Source of the DNA: Saccharibacillus kuerlensis DSM 22868
GTDB lineage: Bacteria > Bacillota > Bacilli > Paenibacillales > Paenibacillaceae
NCBI RefSeq assembly: GCF_000378145.1
Contig: NZ_KB899278.1
Coordinates: forward strand, 310,001 to 374,000
DNA: 64,000 nt
Direction of reading: 5' to 3'
Under the pieces are notes generated by a model. It did not search any database. It saw only the letters and a program-made list of their open reading frames with translations, and was not told the DNA's origin. This document shows positions 54,217 to 63,803 of this stretch, piece after piece (position 1 is the stretch's first letter; every line of letters begins with the position of its first letter). The position numbers and the translations under genes were made by a program.

Positions 54217-55098
54217 ATGACCGACCGTACAAAAGAATTTTCTTACTCCGTCGCGCCGAATCCGGTATACGATGACAAAGGTATGCTGTATGTATTGTTT
54301 GCCGGCGAAAGTCAAACGCTGCCCGTACACCAAATTGGACCGAAAATCTATGATTATTTCCTGCTGCATATTGTCGAGGAGGGACGCGGCGCTTTTGTGC
54401 ACGAAGGACAGCCATACGCACTGGAAACGGGCGACGCTTTTCTGATCCGTCCAGGTCGGTTGGTCAGCTATGTTTCCGACGCAAACGAACCTTGGCGCTA
54501 CCGCTGGATCGCCTTCGCCGGACCGCTTGCCGAAGATGCCGTACGCACAGCCGGATTGACTCCTCAGCATCCCGTTTTCCGTCCGGCCGCGGAATCGGGG
54601 ATTCTTCGCCTGCTTTCCGATACGCTGGATGTTTTTCGGTCCCGCCGAGCCGCAGCGCACTTGGCATCGCTCGGCTATCTGCACTTGATTCTCGCTGCAG
54701 CTGAAGATGTCGTACGCGGCGACTCGGCGCTTCCCGCCGCCGACACGGCAGGGCGTCTTGCGGTCAAACAGATGATCCGCTATATGACCGACCAGTACGC
54801 GCATCCCGTATCGATTGAAGACATGTGCCAAAGTCTCGGATATAACCGGGCTTATCTCTCCCGCATGTTCAAAAAAGAAACCGGCGTCGCACCGGTCACC
54901 TATCTGCTGCGCCTGCGAATCGATAAAGCCCGAGGCCTGCTGCGCGAACGTCCCGATCTGTCGGTTCAGCAGATTGCTTCTTCGGTCGGTCTTACCGATC
55001 CGCTGTATTTCTCCCGCCAGTTTCAACGTCTGTACGGCAAATCTCCGACGGCTTACCGGGAGTCGGTGCTCGGCCGCCAGGATACTGAGCAGTCATAA
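54217..55098 (+). CDS. AraC family regulator, probable galactose-operon regulator
   Basis: 293 residues from ATG 54217, preceded by GAAAGGAG; the longer frame to 54070 lacks a site and is Arg/Cys-rich. N-terminal cupin sensor (DYFLLHIVEEGRGAFVHEGQ, GDAFLIRPGRLVSY) and C-terminal AraC helix-turn-helix pair (SIEDMCQSLGYNRAYLSRMFKKETG; VQQIASSVGLTDPLYFSRQFQRLYG). This architecture (YesN/MsmR group) commonly regulates raffinose or galactoside use. Divergent from galK. Confidence 0.9.
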   Translation: MTDRTKEFSYSVAPNPVYDDKGMLYVLFAGESQTLPVHQIGPKIYDYFLLHIVEEGRGAFVHEGQPYALETGDAFLIRPGRLVSYVSDANEPWRYRWIAFAGPLAEDAVRTAGLTPQHPVFRPAAESGILRLLSDTLDVFRSRRAAAHLASLGYLHLILAAAEDVVRGDSALPAADTAGRLAVKQMIRYMTDQYAHPVSIEDMCQSLGYNRAYLSRMFKKETGVAPVTYLLRLRIDKARGLLRERPDLSVQQIASSVGLTDPLYFSRQFQRLYGKSPTAYRESVLGRQDTEQS

Positions 55099-55207
55099 AG
55101 TCATCTTCCCCTTTCTAACTAAACCGGAAACGCCTTGACCAAACCGTGATCTTGCCGAAAGTGCCAAAACGACCGTCCTGCGTGAACATGCGCATAGAAT
55201 GTCGAAA

Positions 55208-55252
55208 AGCCCCTAGTCTCCGCATCTGTGCGAAAACATTGGGGCTTTTTTC
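55208..55252. terminator. bidirectional intrinsic terminator
   Basis: AAAAGCCCC and GGGGCTTTTTT arms with a 27-base loop, between the AraC gene and the convergent aldo/keto reductase gene. Confidence 0.75.
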
Positions 55253-55261
55253 AGTCTGCGT

Positions 55262-56266
55262 TTATTGTTCACTTTCGGTTTTCAGAATTTTTTCGATCCG
55301 TTCCAGCTCTTCATCCGAAAATTCCAGCTGGTTCAGCGCGGCAATATTCTCTTCAATCTGCGAAACGCGGCTTGCCCCGATCAGTACAGAAGTAACCCGC
55401 TCTCCGCGCAGTACCCAAGCGAGGGCAAATTGTGCCAAGCTTTGTCCGCGGGCGACCGCCATTTGATTGAGCGCACGCACTTTGCGCATTGCTTCCGGCG
55501 TAATCTGATTCTGATTCAGAAACGGAGAAGCGCCGGCCGCCCGGGAGTCTTCCGGAATTCCGTTCAGATACTTGTTGGTCAGCAGTCCCTGTGCCAGCGG
55601 ACTGAAAGCGATACTGCCGACACCATGCTCGTCGAGCACATCCTGCAGTCCATGCTCGATCCAACGATTCATCATCGAATAACTTGGCTGATGGATGGTG
55701 AGCGGCGTGCCAAGCTTTTTCAAGATCGCTACGGCTTCCTGCGTCTGTTCCGCCGAGTAATTGGACACGCCTATGTAGAGCGCTTTGCCCGAACGCACAA
55801 TATGATCAAGCGCCATCATTGTTTCTTCGAGCGGTGTATCCGGGTCCGGACGGTGATGGTAGAAAATATCCACATAATCGAGTCCCATTCGTTTCAGACT
55901 CTGATCGAGACTCGATACCAGATATTTGCGGGAGCCCCATTCCCCATAAGGTCCCGGCCACATATAATAACCGGCTTTGGTCGAGACCACCAATTCGTCA
56001 CGGTAAGGCTTAAGGTCGGTCGCAAGCAGACGGCCGAACATTTCCTCGGCCGAGCCTGGAGGCGGACCATAATTATTGGCCAAATCAAAATGTGTGATTC
56101 CCATGTCGAAAGCGCGATGCACAATGCTTCGACCGTTCTCGTAAGCGTCGACCCCTCCAAAATTATGCCATAATCCAAGCGAAACCGCCGGAAGCTTAAG
56201 TCCTGACCGTCCGCTGCGGTTATATTTCATCTGCTCGTAGCGTTCTCCGCTCGCTTTATACTCCAT
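55262..56266 (-). CDS. aldo/keto reductase (YghZ-like)
   Basis: 334 residues from ATG 56266, with GGAG 6 bases upstream; a Met four codons earlier is too close to that site. Catalytic tetrad: Asp and Tyr in HFDLANNYGPPPGSAEEMFG, Lys in VVSTKAGYYMWPGPYGEWGSRKY, His in DIFYHHRPDPDTPLEET. The PPPGSAEE and MWPGPYG segments are characteristic of YghZ-type L-glyceraldehyde-3-phosphate reductases, which detoxify aldehydes with NADPH. NADP-binding end: LIGASRVSQIEEN. Confidence 0.9.
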   Translation of the reverse strand: MEYKASGERYEQMKYNRSGRSGLKLPAVSLGLWHNFGGVDAYENGRSIVHRAFDMGITHFDLANNYGPPPGSAEEMFGRLLATDLKPYRDELVVSTKAGYYMWPGPYGEWGSRKYLVSSLDQSLKRMGLDYVDIFYHHRPDPDTPLEETMMALDHIVRSGKALYIGVSNYSAEQTQEAVAILKKLGTPLTIHQPSYSMMNRWIEHGLQDVLDEHGVGSIAFSPLAQGLLTNKYLNGIPEDSRAAGASPFLNQNQITPEAMRKVRALNQMAVARGQSLAQFALAWVLRGERVTSVLIGASRVSQIEENIAALNQLEFSDEELERIEKILKTESEQ

Positions 56267-56364
56267 CGCTTTCTCCATCCTTTCGTTTCAAGCTTATTTC
56301 CATCTTAGCCGCGGCTTTTACAATTAGCAAGAAAACGATTACATCTTTTTTTCGCAGTCATTGG

Positions 56365-57117
56365 TTATTTGTATCCCAACAAATGGCGTACCTGCTGTGC
56401 AACTTCTCCCATAGGCTCGGTTACCAGCAGATCCGCATGACTATCGTAAGGCGTTGGCGTGCGATTGAGAAGAGCAAGGCGCCCACCCGTGAACATGCCG
56501 ACCAGGCTCGCTGCCGGCTGAACGGTAAGCGACGTGCCTCCGACCAGCATCAGATCCGCTTCTTCAATTGCCCGGACGGATGCCTCCAGCACATTCGAAT
56601 CGAGCATTTCGCCGTACAGCACGACATTCGGCTTAAGCATCCCTCCGCACCGACTGCACAGCGGGATATCTTCGCTGCCCATGACAGCATCGAGTCCGTA
56701 CTCCTCCCCGCAAGAAAGGCAGGTATTGCGCAGTACTGAACCATGAACTTCTAGTACCCGGCGGCTTCCCGCCTTCTGATGCAGACCGTCGATATTCTGC
56801 GTAATCACTGTACTCAGTCTGCCTTCATGTTCAAGATCCGCCAGCAGAAGGTGCATCGGATTGGGCTGAGCATCGGAGTAAATCATTTTTCTGCGGTAAA
56901 AACGGTAGAATGTTTCGGTATGCCGATAAAAGAAGTCGCTGCTCAGCATTTCCTCCGGCGAAAAAGGAAACTCGTTTTGTCCGCTTTCATAAAGTCCGCC
57001 TGCTGAACGAAAGTCCGGAATCCCGCTTTCGGTAGATGTACCTGCTCCTCCAAAAAATACAATCCGCTTCGCTTCCCCGATCCATTTCGCCAGTATTTCC
57101 GCACTGTTTCTCGTCAT
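56365..57117 (-). CDS. cobB: Sir2 family NAD-dependent protein deacylase
   Basis: 250 residues from ATG 57117, which has AAGGAGG upstream. NAD-binding GAGTSTESGIPDFRS (24-38), TQNIDGLH, catalytic His in EVHGS, zinc cysteines CLSC and CSRC, and GTSLTVQPA. The FYRHTETFYRFYRRKMIYSDAQPN loop is of the bacterial class U or related type. Removes acetyl groups from lysines. Next to a HAD phosphatase gene 30 bases upstream. Confidence 0.92.
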   Translation of the reverse strand: MTRNSAEILAKWIGEAKRIVFFGGAGTSTESGIPDFRSAGGLYESGQNEFPFSPEEMLSSDFFYRHTETFYRFYRRKMIYSDAQPNPMHLLLADLEHEGRLSTVITQNIDGLHQKAGSRRVLEVHGSVLRNTCLSCGEEYGLDAVMGSEDIPLCSRCGGMLKPNVVLYGEMLDSNVLEASVRAIEEADLMLVGGTSLTVQPAASLVGMFTGGRLALLNRTPTPYDSHADLLVTEPMGEVAQQVRHLLGYK

Positions 57118-57147
57118 CGTCTTCTCCTCCTTCAAGTGAGTACCCGC

Positions 57148-57936
57148 TCAGTCCGAAGGGTCGTCAAACATGATCTTTACTTCGTTATAATCGGCAATAA
57201 TCAAATCGGCGCTCTGGAGATGTTTACGCGGCATGCCGATCGGCGCAATGCCAATGCATAATGCAGCGCCGGCACGTCGAGCCATCTCCATATCGGCGCC
57301 TCCGTCGCCAATTACGATTGTGTGCCGCGTCTCCACCCCTATTCGGCGGCAGGCTTCTAAGGTCAGATCCGGCGCAGGCTTGCCCTCCTGTACCAGATCG
57401 CGTCCAGTTATACAATCGAAGAAAAGATCCAGTCCGGCCCAGCGCAGATGCTTTACGGCTGACGCTGTCGTATCCGACGTTGCGACCGCCAGCTTGATTC
57501 CGGCCTCACGCGCTTCTTGAAGCAATCGCGGAAGGCCGGGCAGCGGCCGAACGGGACGGTCGCGTTCTAAATGTTCCTCTGCTGCGCTTACAAAACTTCG
57601 CACTGCATCCACGCTTTCATGCCAAGGAATCCCTGCCCCATAAAGCTGCCAGGCCAACAGTCCTGTCATTTCTTCGGCAGTCGCCAATGCCAGAGGACCA
57701 GAACGGTCATAATCGGCAATACGACCATCGGGGCCTCGCTTAACGCCAAACGTTTTCTCGGCGCTGCCTGTCCAATCTCCTCCAACCGCATTCAGTTTCT
57801 CCTCGGCTTGCTTCAGCATGTCGTCGGCCCAGCGTCCCCACAGCTCCATAAAATCCAGCAGCGTACCGTCTTTATCGAATACGATCGCTTCGCATTCGAT
57901 AGCTTGTTCTCCAACCGTTACGGTTACATAGGGCAT
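57148..57936 (-). CDS. HAD family hydrolase (phosphoglycolate phosphatase-like)
   Basis: About 262 residues. Motif I DKDGTLLDF (nucleophile Asp in VFDKDGTLL), motif II AVATSDTT, motif III Lys in QEGKPAPDLTLEAC, motif IV VIGDGGADMEMARRAG. Substrate not readable. Start uncertain: ATG 57936 has AGAGGAG 11 bases upstream; Met at 57945 is too close to that site and Met at 57963 has none. Co-directional with the sirtuin gene, probable two-gene operon. Confidence 0.88.
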   Translation of the reverse strand: MPYVTVTVGEQAIECEAIVFDKDGTLLDFMELWGRWADDMLKQAEEKLNAVGGDWTGSAEKTFGVKRGPDGRIADYDRSGPLALATAEEMTGLLAWQLYGAGIPWHESVDAVRSFVSAAEEHLERDRPVRPLPGLPRLLQEAREAGIKLAVATSDTTASAVKHLRWAGLDLFFDCITGRDLVQEGKPAPDLTLEACRRIGVETRHTIVIGDGGADMEMARRAGAALCIGIAPIGMPRKHLQSADLIIADYNEVKIMFDDPSD

Positions 57937-57997
57937 ACCAGCCATAACTCCTCTTTTCTTCATTTAATAGAATAAGATTTTCGGCAGGACTGTATGG

Positions 57998-58831
57998 TTA
58001 AGGAACTTCCACAGAAATTCCGTCCAACCACGCTTGAATCAGCCCTACCATTTCTTGACGCTGTTCGGCTTCCGAAATCAAAGCCTTTCCATCTCCGCCC
58101 TGCTCGCCGTAGCTGCCGAATTGACCGTGATTTCCTCCTTCAATGATCTTATACTCCGTATTACCCGGTAAATAATTTCGTCCTTTTTCATAGCTTTCCC
58201 GGTTCAACACCTTGTCTTCGGATGCGGTAATCGACAGAGTCGGCAGCTCAGTACCGCTGAGGTCGCCTTTACCCTCCGCATAAGAAGCAAGGAAGAAGAC
58301 ACCGGCAATTTTTTGGGGATGTTCTGCCGCATAGCGGGCTGCAAAAGGTCCTCCAAGTGAATGCCCGCCAATTACGAAAGCCTCGTCCGAATGTTGGTCA
58401 AGCACTTCTTGCGCTTTATTTTGTCCAAAGAAAGCGAAATTGAACGGCATTTTCACAATAAACACATGCCGCCCTGTCTCTGCCAGATCGCGAGCCCATA
58501 CCGAATAAGCCTCAGGCTCCACCCGTCCCCCCGGATAGAAGATTATGCCGGGCTGAGTTTTCCCGTCTGCTGCAGTCGGTTCAAACTCGATCCAATCCTT
58601 CGTTTGCGTTACCGAAACGGCATTCCCGTCGTTTAGAGCGGCTTCGGCTTCCGCAGACGGCCCGTAAGGCGTGCTTACGTACAGAACAGCCGACACGGCC
58701 AATACAAGGAACAGTACGAGAAGGATGACTAGAAACAAACGGCCCTTTCGACGAGGCTGTCTTCTGCGCATTCCTCCCCTCCGTTTCCCGCTTTCAAACG
58801 GCCGAATCGGCGATCTTTCTCCTGTCAGCAT
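57998..58831 (-). CDS. membrane-anchored alpha/beta hydrolase
   Basis: 277 residues. A basic cytoplasmic N-terminus (to residue 30), one membrane span (31-53), then an external alpha/beta hydrolase domain with nucleophile Ser158 in GGHSLGG, probable Asp in ITASEDKVLN and His in GGNHGQFGSYGEQGG. GIIFYPGGRVEPEAYSVWA is typical of Abhydrolase_5 (PF12695). GGGAGGG precedes ATG 58831. Substrate unknown. Confidence 0.88.
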   Translation of the reverse strand: MLTGERSPIRPFESGKRRGGMRRRQPRRKGRLFLVILLVLFLVLAVSAVLYVSTPYGPSAEAEAALNDGNAVSVTQTKDWIEFEPTAADGKTQPGIIFYPGGRVEPEAYSVWARDLAETGRHVFIVKMPFNFAFFGQNKAQEVLDQHSDEAFVIGGHSLGGPFAARYAAEHPQKIAGVFFLASYAEGKGDLSGTELPTLSITASEDKVLNRESYEKGRNYLPGNTEYKIIEGGNHGQFGSYGEQGGDGKALISEAEQRQEMVGLIQAWLDGISVEVP

Positions 58832-58921
58832 AAGTGTCCCTCCCTATTCATTTGCTTTACCGTTTCATTATAAAGAAACGATGGTTGCCGGGCAAAGCTA
58901 TGTCCCAAGCTCTTCCTCATT

Positions 58922-58962
58922 AAAAAGCCCCGCACTTCCGAAGTACGGAATTTGCAGGGCTT
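58922..58962 (-). terminator. intrinsic terminator after the KDPG aldolase gene
   Basis: Minus-strand AAGCCCTGCA and TGCGGGGCTTTTT enclosing TTCCG-TACTT-CGGAA. Confidence 0.85.
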
Positions 58963-58997
58963 GAAGCAAAGTTTTGTTATTAAAATAAATGCTGCTT

Positions 58998-59666
58998 CTA
59001 AAGATTTTTCGCTTTTCTGTAAGCTTCAGCATACTGCGCCGCTTTATCGCGTACCTTTGTCATATCGCCAGTCTTCAACGCTTCGCTGGTCAGATCGGAA
59101 CCAATTCCTACAGCGACGGCTCCACCTGCAATCCAGTCACCTAAATTTTCGACAGACACGCCTCCGGTCGGCATCAGGTTGGCTTGAGGAACTGGTCCCT
59201 TGAGTGTTTTAATAATTGAAGGTTCGAACATATTTCCCGGGAAAAGTTTCATGATATCGGCTCCCAGTTCAAGTCCTTTTAACAGCTCGGCAATCGTTAC
59301 AACGCCCGGCATCACGGGAACCCGGTACAGATGACACAGCTTGACTGTCTCTTCGTTAAGAGCAGGAGAAACAATGAACTGTGCACCCGACATAATCGCC
59401 ATGCGAGCCGTATGCGGTTCCAGTACGGTACCCGCTCCAATGACAGCAAAACGTTCGGATTCTGTTGAAGCTTCAGCGTTATAAATCCGACTAAGCCGTT
59501 CGATTGCTTGAAGCGCATTGGGAACCGTCATGGTCACTTCGATAACTTTGACACCGCCGGCGATTGCTTGCTCCGCCATTTCCACCACTTGATCGGGAGA
59601 ATCGCCGCGCAGAACCGCTACTACACCGCAGTCCAGAATACGCTGCAGCACTTTGATTTTCTTCAT
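58998..59666 (-). CDS. eda: 2-dehydro-3-deoxyphosphogluconate / 4-hydroxy-2-oxoglutarate aldolase
   Basis: 222 residues. Class I aldolase; Schiff-base Lys140 in GADIMKLFPG and general base Glu43 in VIEVTMTVPNA, plus PGVVTIAELLKGLELG. Cleaves KDPG to pyruvate and glyceraldehyde-3-phosphate. No kduI, kduD, kdgK or uronate gene is in the window, so it is an orphan here. GGAAAGGGATGGG precedes ATG 59666. A TTGACA-N18-CACAAT promoter lies 92 bases upstream. Confidence 0.93.
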   Translation of the reverse strand: MKKIKVLQRILDCGVVAVLRGDSPDQVVEMAEQAIAGGVKVIEVTMTVPNALQAIERLSRIYNAEASTESERFAVIGAGTVLEPHTARMAIMSGAQFIVSPALNEETVKLCHLYRVPVMPGVVTIAELLKGLELGADIMKLFPGNMFEPSIIKTLKGPVPQANLMPTGGVSVENLGDWIAGGAVAVGIGSDLTSEALKTGDMTKVRDKAAQYAEAYRKAKNL

Positions 59667-60006
59667 CTATTCCCATCCCTTTCCGATTTCGGCCGCCCGC
59701 GGCGAATGCGACCGGCGATTTGACATATGCGTCCTTCGCCACGATGTACTCGCTTTCATTGTGCGTCAGTCCTGTTCGCAGTGTCAACAAAAAAACGAAA
59801 AAGAACCGATAAGAACGTTCATTTATATAATGTACATAAGTGTGCGAAAAAAATGTGGATGCTCGCCAACCCGCGTTGCTGCTAGGATTTGGAAGGAAAA
59901 CCTTTCTTGGTAGGGCTTTTTTGAGCTTGCTCGGCGTTTCATCGTAAAATGGCGGTGGTAAATAGTTGATGCACGCGGCAATTACAACTACTGAGGAGTG
60001 ATTGAG
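59667..60006. promoter_or_regulatory. divergent region, eda / KGG stress gene
   Basis: 340 bases without a gene. Besides the eda promoter it has a weak sigma-B-like pair for the rightward gene, GTTTCA (59936-59941), 14 bases, TGGTAA (59956-59961). Nothing else recognisable. Confidence 0.4.
59758..59787 (-). promoter_or_regulatory. eda promoter
   Basis: TTGACA (59787-59782), 18-base spacer, CACAAT (59763-59758). Confidence 0.55.
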
Positions 60007-60258
60007 ATGACAAACAGTCAGTCAGGCAACAAGAAAATGAGTCGCGAAGAAGCTGGCCGCATGGGCGGTGAAGCTACTGCCAAAAAACACAGCCGAGAGT
60101 TTTACCAAGAGATCGGACGTAAAGGCGGAAAAGCTACAGCCAAGTCGCACAGTCGAGAATTCTATCAGGAAATCGGACGTAAGGGCGGAGAAGCGACTTC
60201 CAATTCTCACGACAAAGATTTTTATCGGGAGATCGGACGCAAAGGCGGCCAAAAGTAA
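60007..60258 (+). CDS. KGG-repeat general stress protein (GsiB-like)
   Basis: 83 residues, highly charged and repetitive. One MGGEATAKKHS-type unit is followed by 20-residue repeats built on SREFYQEIGRKGGxATAKSH, ending IGRKGGQK; KGG motifs (PF10685) occur three to four times. The DNA repeat unit is 60 bases. Resembles Bacillus GsiB, a desiccation- and stress-related hydrophilic protein controlled by sigma-B; the local promoter match is weak. GAGGAG precedes ATG 60007. Confidence 0.9.
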   Translation: MTNSQSGNKKMSREEAGRMGGEATAKKHSREFYQEIGRKGGKATAKSHSREFYQEIGRKGGEATSNSHDKDFYREIGRKGGQK

Positions 60259-60297
60259 TTCCAAAGGCGAGCAGCCAAAAAGCTTATGCATTCTCTC

Positions 60298-60369
60298 GCG
60301 CGCCAAGCGAAAGAGCCGAAACGATACTCCGCAAGCGTGTTCGGCTCTTTCGCCTGGGCGCGCTTTTTT
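60298..60369 (+). terminator. strong intrinsic terminator after the KGG gene
   Basis: Two stacked perfect stems, GCGCGCC / GGCGCGC and GCGAAAGAGCCGAA / TTCGGCTCTTTCGC, followed by six T. Confidence 0.92.
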
Positions 60370-60557
60370 GTCGTGTTCAAAAAATATCTTCATCCCCTCT
60401 CCCCTTTACGTCAACAGCTTCCCTACCCACCTAGCAAAAAGTAACAGCATGTGGTAGACTATTTAGAAATTTAGCTTCTTTTTTATTTAAACCTGGGCTT
60501 TGCCGGGTAACCGCGTTAAAGCAACTATTTTAATTCATGTTCTGGGGGGAAGTCATC

Positions 60558-62243
60558 ATGGCCGTTAAAAAAATGCGTTCCGATATGATCAAAAAAGGTT
60601 TCGACCGCGCACCTCACCGCAGTCTTCTGCGTGCTGCAGGTGTTAAAGAAGAAGATTTTGGCAAACCGTTTATCGCGGTCTGCAATTCTTATATCGATAT
60701 CGTACCGGGTCACGTACATCTCCAGGAATTCGGCAAGATCGTCAAAGAAGCGATCCGCGAAGCCGGCGGTGTGCCGTTCGAATTCAATACCATTGGCGTC
60801 GATGACGGGATTGCAATGGGACATATTGGCATGCGCTATTCCCTGCCAAGCCGCGAGATTATTGCTGACTCGCTGGAAACAGTTGTCTCTGCGCACTGGT
60901 TTGACGGCATGGTCTGCATTCCGAACTGCGACAAGATCACACCAGGCATGATGATGGGCGCTCTTCGCGTCAATATTCCAACCGTATTTGTCAGCGGCGG
61001 CCCAATGAAAGCCGGCAAAGACAAAAACGGCAGATCGATCTCGCTAACGTCCGTTTTTGAAGGGGTTGGCGCGCACCAAGTCGGCAAGATCGATGATCAG
61101 ACGCTGCTGGAGCTGGAACAGTACGGCTGTCCAACCTGCGGTTCATGCTCGGGTATGTTCACTGCTAACTCGATGAACTGTCTCGCCGAAGCGCTCGGCA
61201 TCGCACTGCCGGGCAACGGTACTATTCTTGCAGTTGCCGAAGAACGCAAAGATTTTGTTCGTCAGTCCGCTACACAGCTGATGGAACTGATCAAGTTGGA
61301 TTTGAAGCCGCGCGATATTGTGACAGTGGAAGCAATCGACAATGCCTTCGCATTGGATATGGCAATGGGCGGTTCAACGAATACCGTTCTCCACACATTG
61401 GCCCTGGCACAGGAAGCCGGCATTGAATACCCGATTGAACGGATTAACGAAGTCGCAAACCGTGTTCCTCACCTCGCCAAGCTCGCTCCGGCATCCGACT
61501 GGCATATTGAAGATGTGCATAATGCGGGCGGCGTAAGTGCCGTACTCAACGAGCTGCTCAAGAAGCCGGGCGCTCTGCATGGCGACCGCATTACGGTAAC
61601 AGGCAAGACAATCGCCGAGAACGTTCAAGGTCAAGAAATTCTTGATACCGAGGTTATTCATAGACTGGACAATCCGCACTCCGAACGCGGCGGTCTCGCT
61701 GTTCTATTCGGCAATCTTGCTCCCGAAGGTGCAATTATCAAGGTCGGCGCGGTCGATAAGTCTGTAGGCGGTTATCATAAAGGACCGGCGATTTGCTTCG
61801 ATTCTCAAGAGGAAGCGCTGGAAGGCATCGCAAAAGGCCAAATTAAAGAAGGACATGTAGTCGTGATCCGCTATGAAGGACCGAAGGGCGGACCGGGCAT
61901 GCCGGAAATGCTGGCTCCTACTTCGCAGATCGTCGGTATGGGCCTTGGCGCCAAAGTCGGTCTGATCACCGACGGCCGATTCTCCGGCGCATCCCGAGGC
62001 ATCAGTATCGGCCATATTTCGCCGGAAGCTGCAGAAGGCGGTCCGATCGCTTTCGTCGAAGATGGCGATATGATCGAACTGGATTTGAATAACCGTACGA
62101 TCCAGCTTGAGATCAGCGAAGAAGAATTTGCTGCCCGCCGTGCGAACTGGAAAGGCTTCGAACCGAAAGTTAAAACCGGTTATCTCGCCCGCTATTCCAA
62201 GCTCGTGACTAACGCCAGCATGGGCGGTATCATGAAAATCTAA
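60558..62243 (+). CDS. ilvD: dihydroxy-acid dehydratase
   Basis: 561 residues; makes 2-keto acids for valine, isoleucine and leucine synthesis. Iron-sulfur and active-site regions are intact: [16 protein letters not shown] (Cys42), [43 protein letters not shown] and [28 protein letters not shown] 60558 is preceded by GGGGGG at 8 bases; an upstream in-frame start at 60537 has none. Stand-alone gene rather than part of an ilv-leu operon. Confidence 0.97.
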   Translation: MAVKKMRSDMIKKGFDRAPHRSLLRAAGVKEEDFGKPFIAVCNSYIDIVPGHVHLQEFGKIVKEAIREAGGVPFEFNTIGVDDGIAMGHIGMRYSLPSREIIADSLETVVSAHWFDGMVCIPNCDKITPGMMMGALRVNIPTVFVSGGPMKAGKDKNGRSISLTSVFEGVGAHQVGKIDDQTLLELEQYGCPTCGSCSGMFTANSMNCLAEALGIALPGNGTILAVAEERKDFVRQSATQLMELIKLDLKPRDIVTVEAIDNAFALDMAMGGSTNTVLHTLALAQEAGIEYPIERINEVANRVPHLAKLAPASDWHIEDVHNAGGVSAVLNELLKKPGALHGDRITVTGKTIAENVQGQEILDTEVIHRLDNPHSERGGLAVLFGNLAPEGAIIKVGAVDKSVGGYHKGPAICFDSQEEALEGIAKGQIKEGHVVVIRYEGPKGGPGMPEMLAPTSQIVGMGLGAKVGLITDGRFSGASRGISIGHISPEAAEGGPIAFVEDGDMIELDLNNRTIQLEISEEEFAARRANWKGFEPKVKTGYLARYSKLVTNASMGGIMKI

Positions 62244-62264
62244 TCCTCCTGTTCATATTTACAC

Positions 62265-62313
62265 AAAAGGACCTCCAATCACACTGCAAAGTGCGATTGG
62301 AGGTCCTTTTTTT
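62265..62313 (+). terminator. intrinsic terminator after ilvD
   Basis: AAAAGGACCTCCAATC / GATTGGAGGTCCTTTT, a perfect 16-bp stem with a 14-base loop and T run. Confidence 0.93.
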
Positions 62314-62357
62314 CCTTATACACTATTAGAATCCTAAAAATTTCGACTACCTTACCG

Positions 62358-63803
62358 TTACCTTACCGTGACTGCCTCAACGACCTCGTCATCCGTTTGA
62401 ATAGCGGACACCGAAGCATCCTTACGCAGATCTGCCGCTGCGCCCTCAACAGCTTGGGAAGAGGTCTTCCCATCTTGAACCATTTTTCGGCGTCCTTTGC
62501 GCTTGTCCGCTTTGAAATCCCGCGTTAGCATCGTTTCCATTGGCATAACCATGACTTTCGGGACGAGAAACTCACTCTGTTCCTGAAGGCGCGCACTTCC
62601 CGAAGGATGAATAGCCCACAGCAGTACTTTTAAGTAAAGACGGGTTGCACGCGCGAACAATCCGTCCGGCAGATCGTATATCCGAAATCCGAACTGCTCC
62701 GGTCCCCGATTGACCATACTGACCGCATAGATCGCTTTGGCCTGAATCATATCCGGGTCCTTCCGAATGTAATCTGCAATTCCAGGAAAACTTTGTTCAG
62801 TGCCCCGAATCATCAGAATAGCCAGCTGTATCGCCGAGCGGGAACGGCTGCCGAATTCAAACAGCATTTTATTGTCAAAATGCAGCTCGACGATCGAATC
62901 ACCCTTAACCAGCACACTACCGTCGCCCAAATCCAGCGGACTACCCGAATAACGGGTTTTCCGAAAATGATACAACGGCGCATCTTCGGCTTCACGAAGA
63001 CGGAATACAAAGCGGAAGGCACGTTCGTAAATCAGCCAACCGCCGACGACTAACTTTTTCAGGGGAGAAATTTGGCCCATCGCTTTCACACCCACTTTCT
63101 TCGTTGTTCCCATCAACCGCTCTACCGTTACGCTTTTTAGTCCTCGGCCAGCCGCTTCTTCCAAAAATCGTTCCAATGCACGCAGCATATTTTCGGGAGC
63201 TTTGTCGTTGGCTCCGAGTGTTGCGCCGCAATCGTGCAGTACCAACACTTCTCCACCGCGCATTTTGCGCCGCATTCTTTTAAGCAGACGCTCTTCACCG
63301 AGACGTTTACGCCAATCGCCGAAAATCCCGGACCAGAGTACCAACTGCAGCTCGTTCCGCCCTACCAGATCGAACAAGTTTACGATTCCCCACGGCGGTC
63401 GATAATAAACGGCACGCTGACCTGTCACTTTCTCGATCACTTCGTTCGTTCGATTCACCTGCCTGCGTACCGATCCCGGCCACATCAACCAGTTCGTCCG
63501 GTGCACATAGTTATGAATACCGATCGAATGTCCTTCAGCCTGCATACGTTTCAGCAGTTCCGGATGTTGAACTGCATGTGAACCTACAACAAAAAAGGTC
63601 GCTTTGGCCTCGTAACGCTTCAACAGATCGAGAAGCTGCGCCGTATAACGCGGGTCCGGCCCATCGTCGAACGTCAGAGAAAATTCCGTTTTACTGCTGC
63701 CCTTACGGAAAGCTCGGAATCCGAAAATCCGGCTGATCAGCCCTGGAATAAATGCATAAAAAGAAGATAAGTAAAATAGCCATATCAGCAAGGTTGTTTC
63801 CAT
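62358..63803 (-). CDS. membrane-anchored polysaccharide deacetylase with YkoP-like C-terminal domain
   Basis: 481 residues from ATG 63803 (GGAG 7 bases upstream). An N-terminal membrane segment (5-28) is followed by a NodB deacetylase domain: TFDDGP (44-49), metal His97 and His101 (HNYVH), YYRPPWG, and LVLHDCG. Residues about 240-420 form a second domain (WLIYERAFRFVFRLREAEDAPLYHF, LDLGDGSVLVKGDSIVELHFDN) like Bacillus YkoP. A basic then Ser/Ala-rich tail follows. Likely acts on a cell-wall or surface polymer outside the membrane. Confidence 0.88.
   Translation of the reverse strand: METTLLIWLFYLSSFYAFIPGLISRIFGFRAFRKGSSKTEFSLTFDDGPDPRYTAQLLDLLKRYEAKATFFVVGSHAVQHPELLKRMQAEGHSIGIHNYVHRTNWLMWPGSVRRQVNRTNEVIEKVTGQRAVYYRPPWGIVNLFDLVGRNELQLVLWSGIFGDWRKRLGEERLLKRMRRKMRGGEVLVLHDCGATLGANDKAPENMLRALERFLEEAAGRGLKSVTVERLMGTTKKVGVKAMGQISPLKKLVVGGWLIYERAFRFVFRLREAEDAPLYHFRKTRYSGSPLDLGDGSVLVKGDSIVELHFDNKMLFEFGSRSRSAIQLAILMIRGTEQSFPGIADYIRKDPDMIQAKAIYAVSMVNRGPEQFGFRIYDLPDGLFARATRLYLKVLLWAIHPSGSARLQEQSEFLVPKVMVMPMETMLTRDFKADKRKGRRKMVQDGKTSSQAVEGAAADLRKDASVSAIQTDDEVVEAVTVR

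Noticed and set aside
60058-60258. CRISPR-like or satellite repeat
   Set aside because: The 60-base repeats are coding and give the KGG stress protein.
60400-60557. T-box or other riboswitch before ilvD
   Set aside because: No T-box sequence (AGGGUGGNACCGCG) and no terminator pair between promoter region and start; only a weak hairpin is seen.
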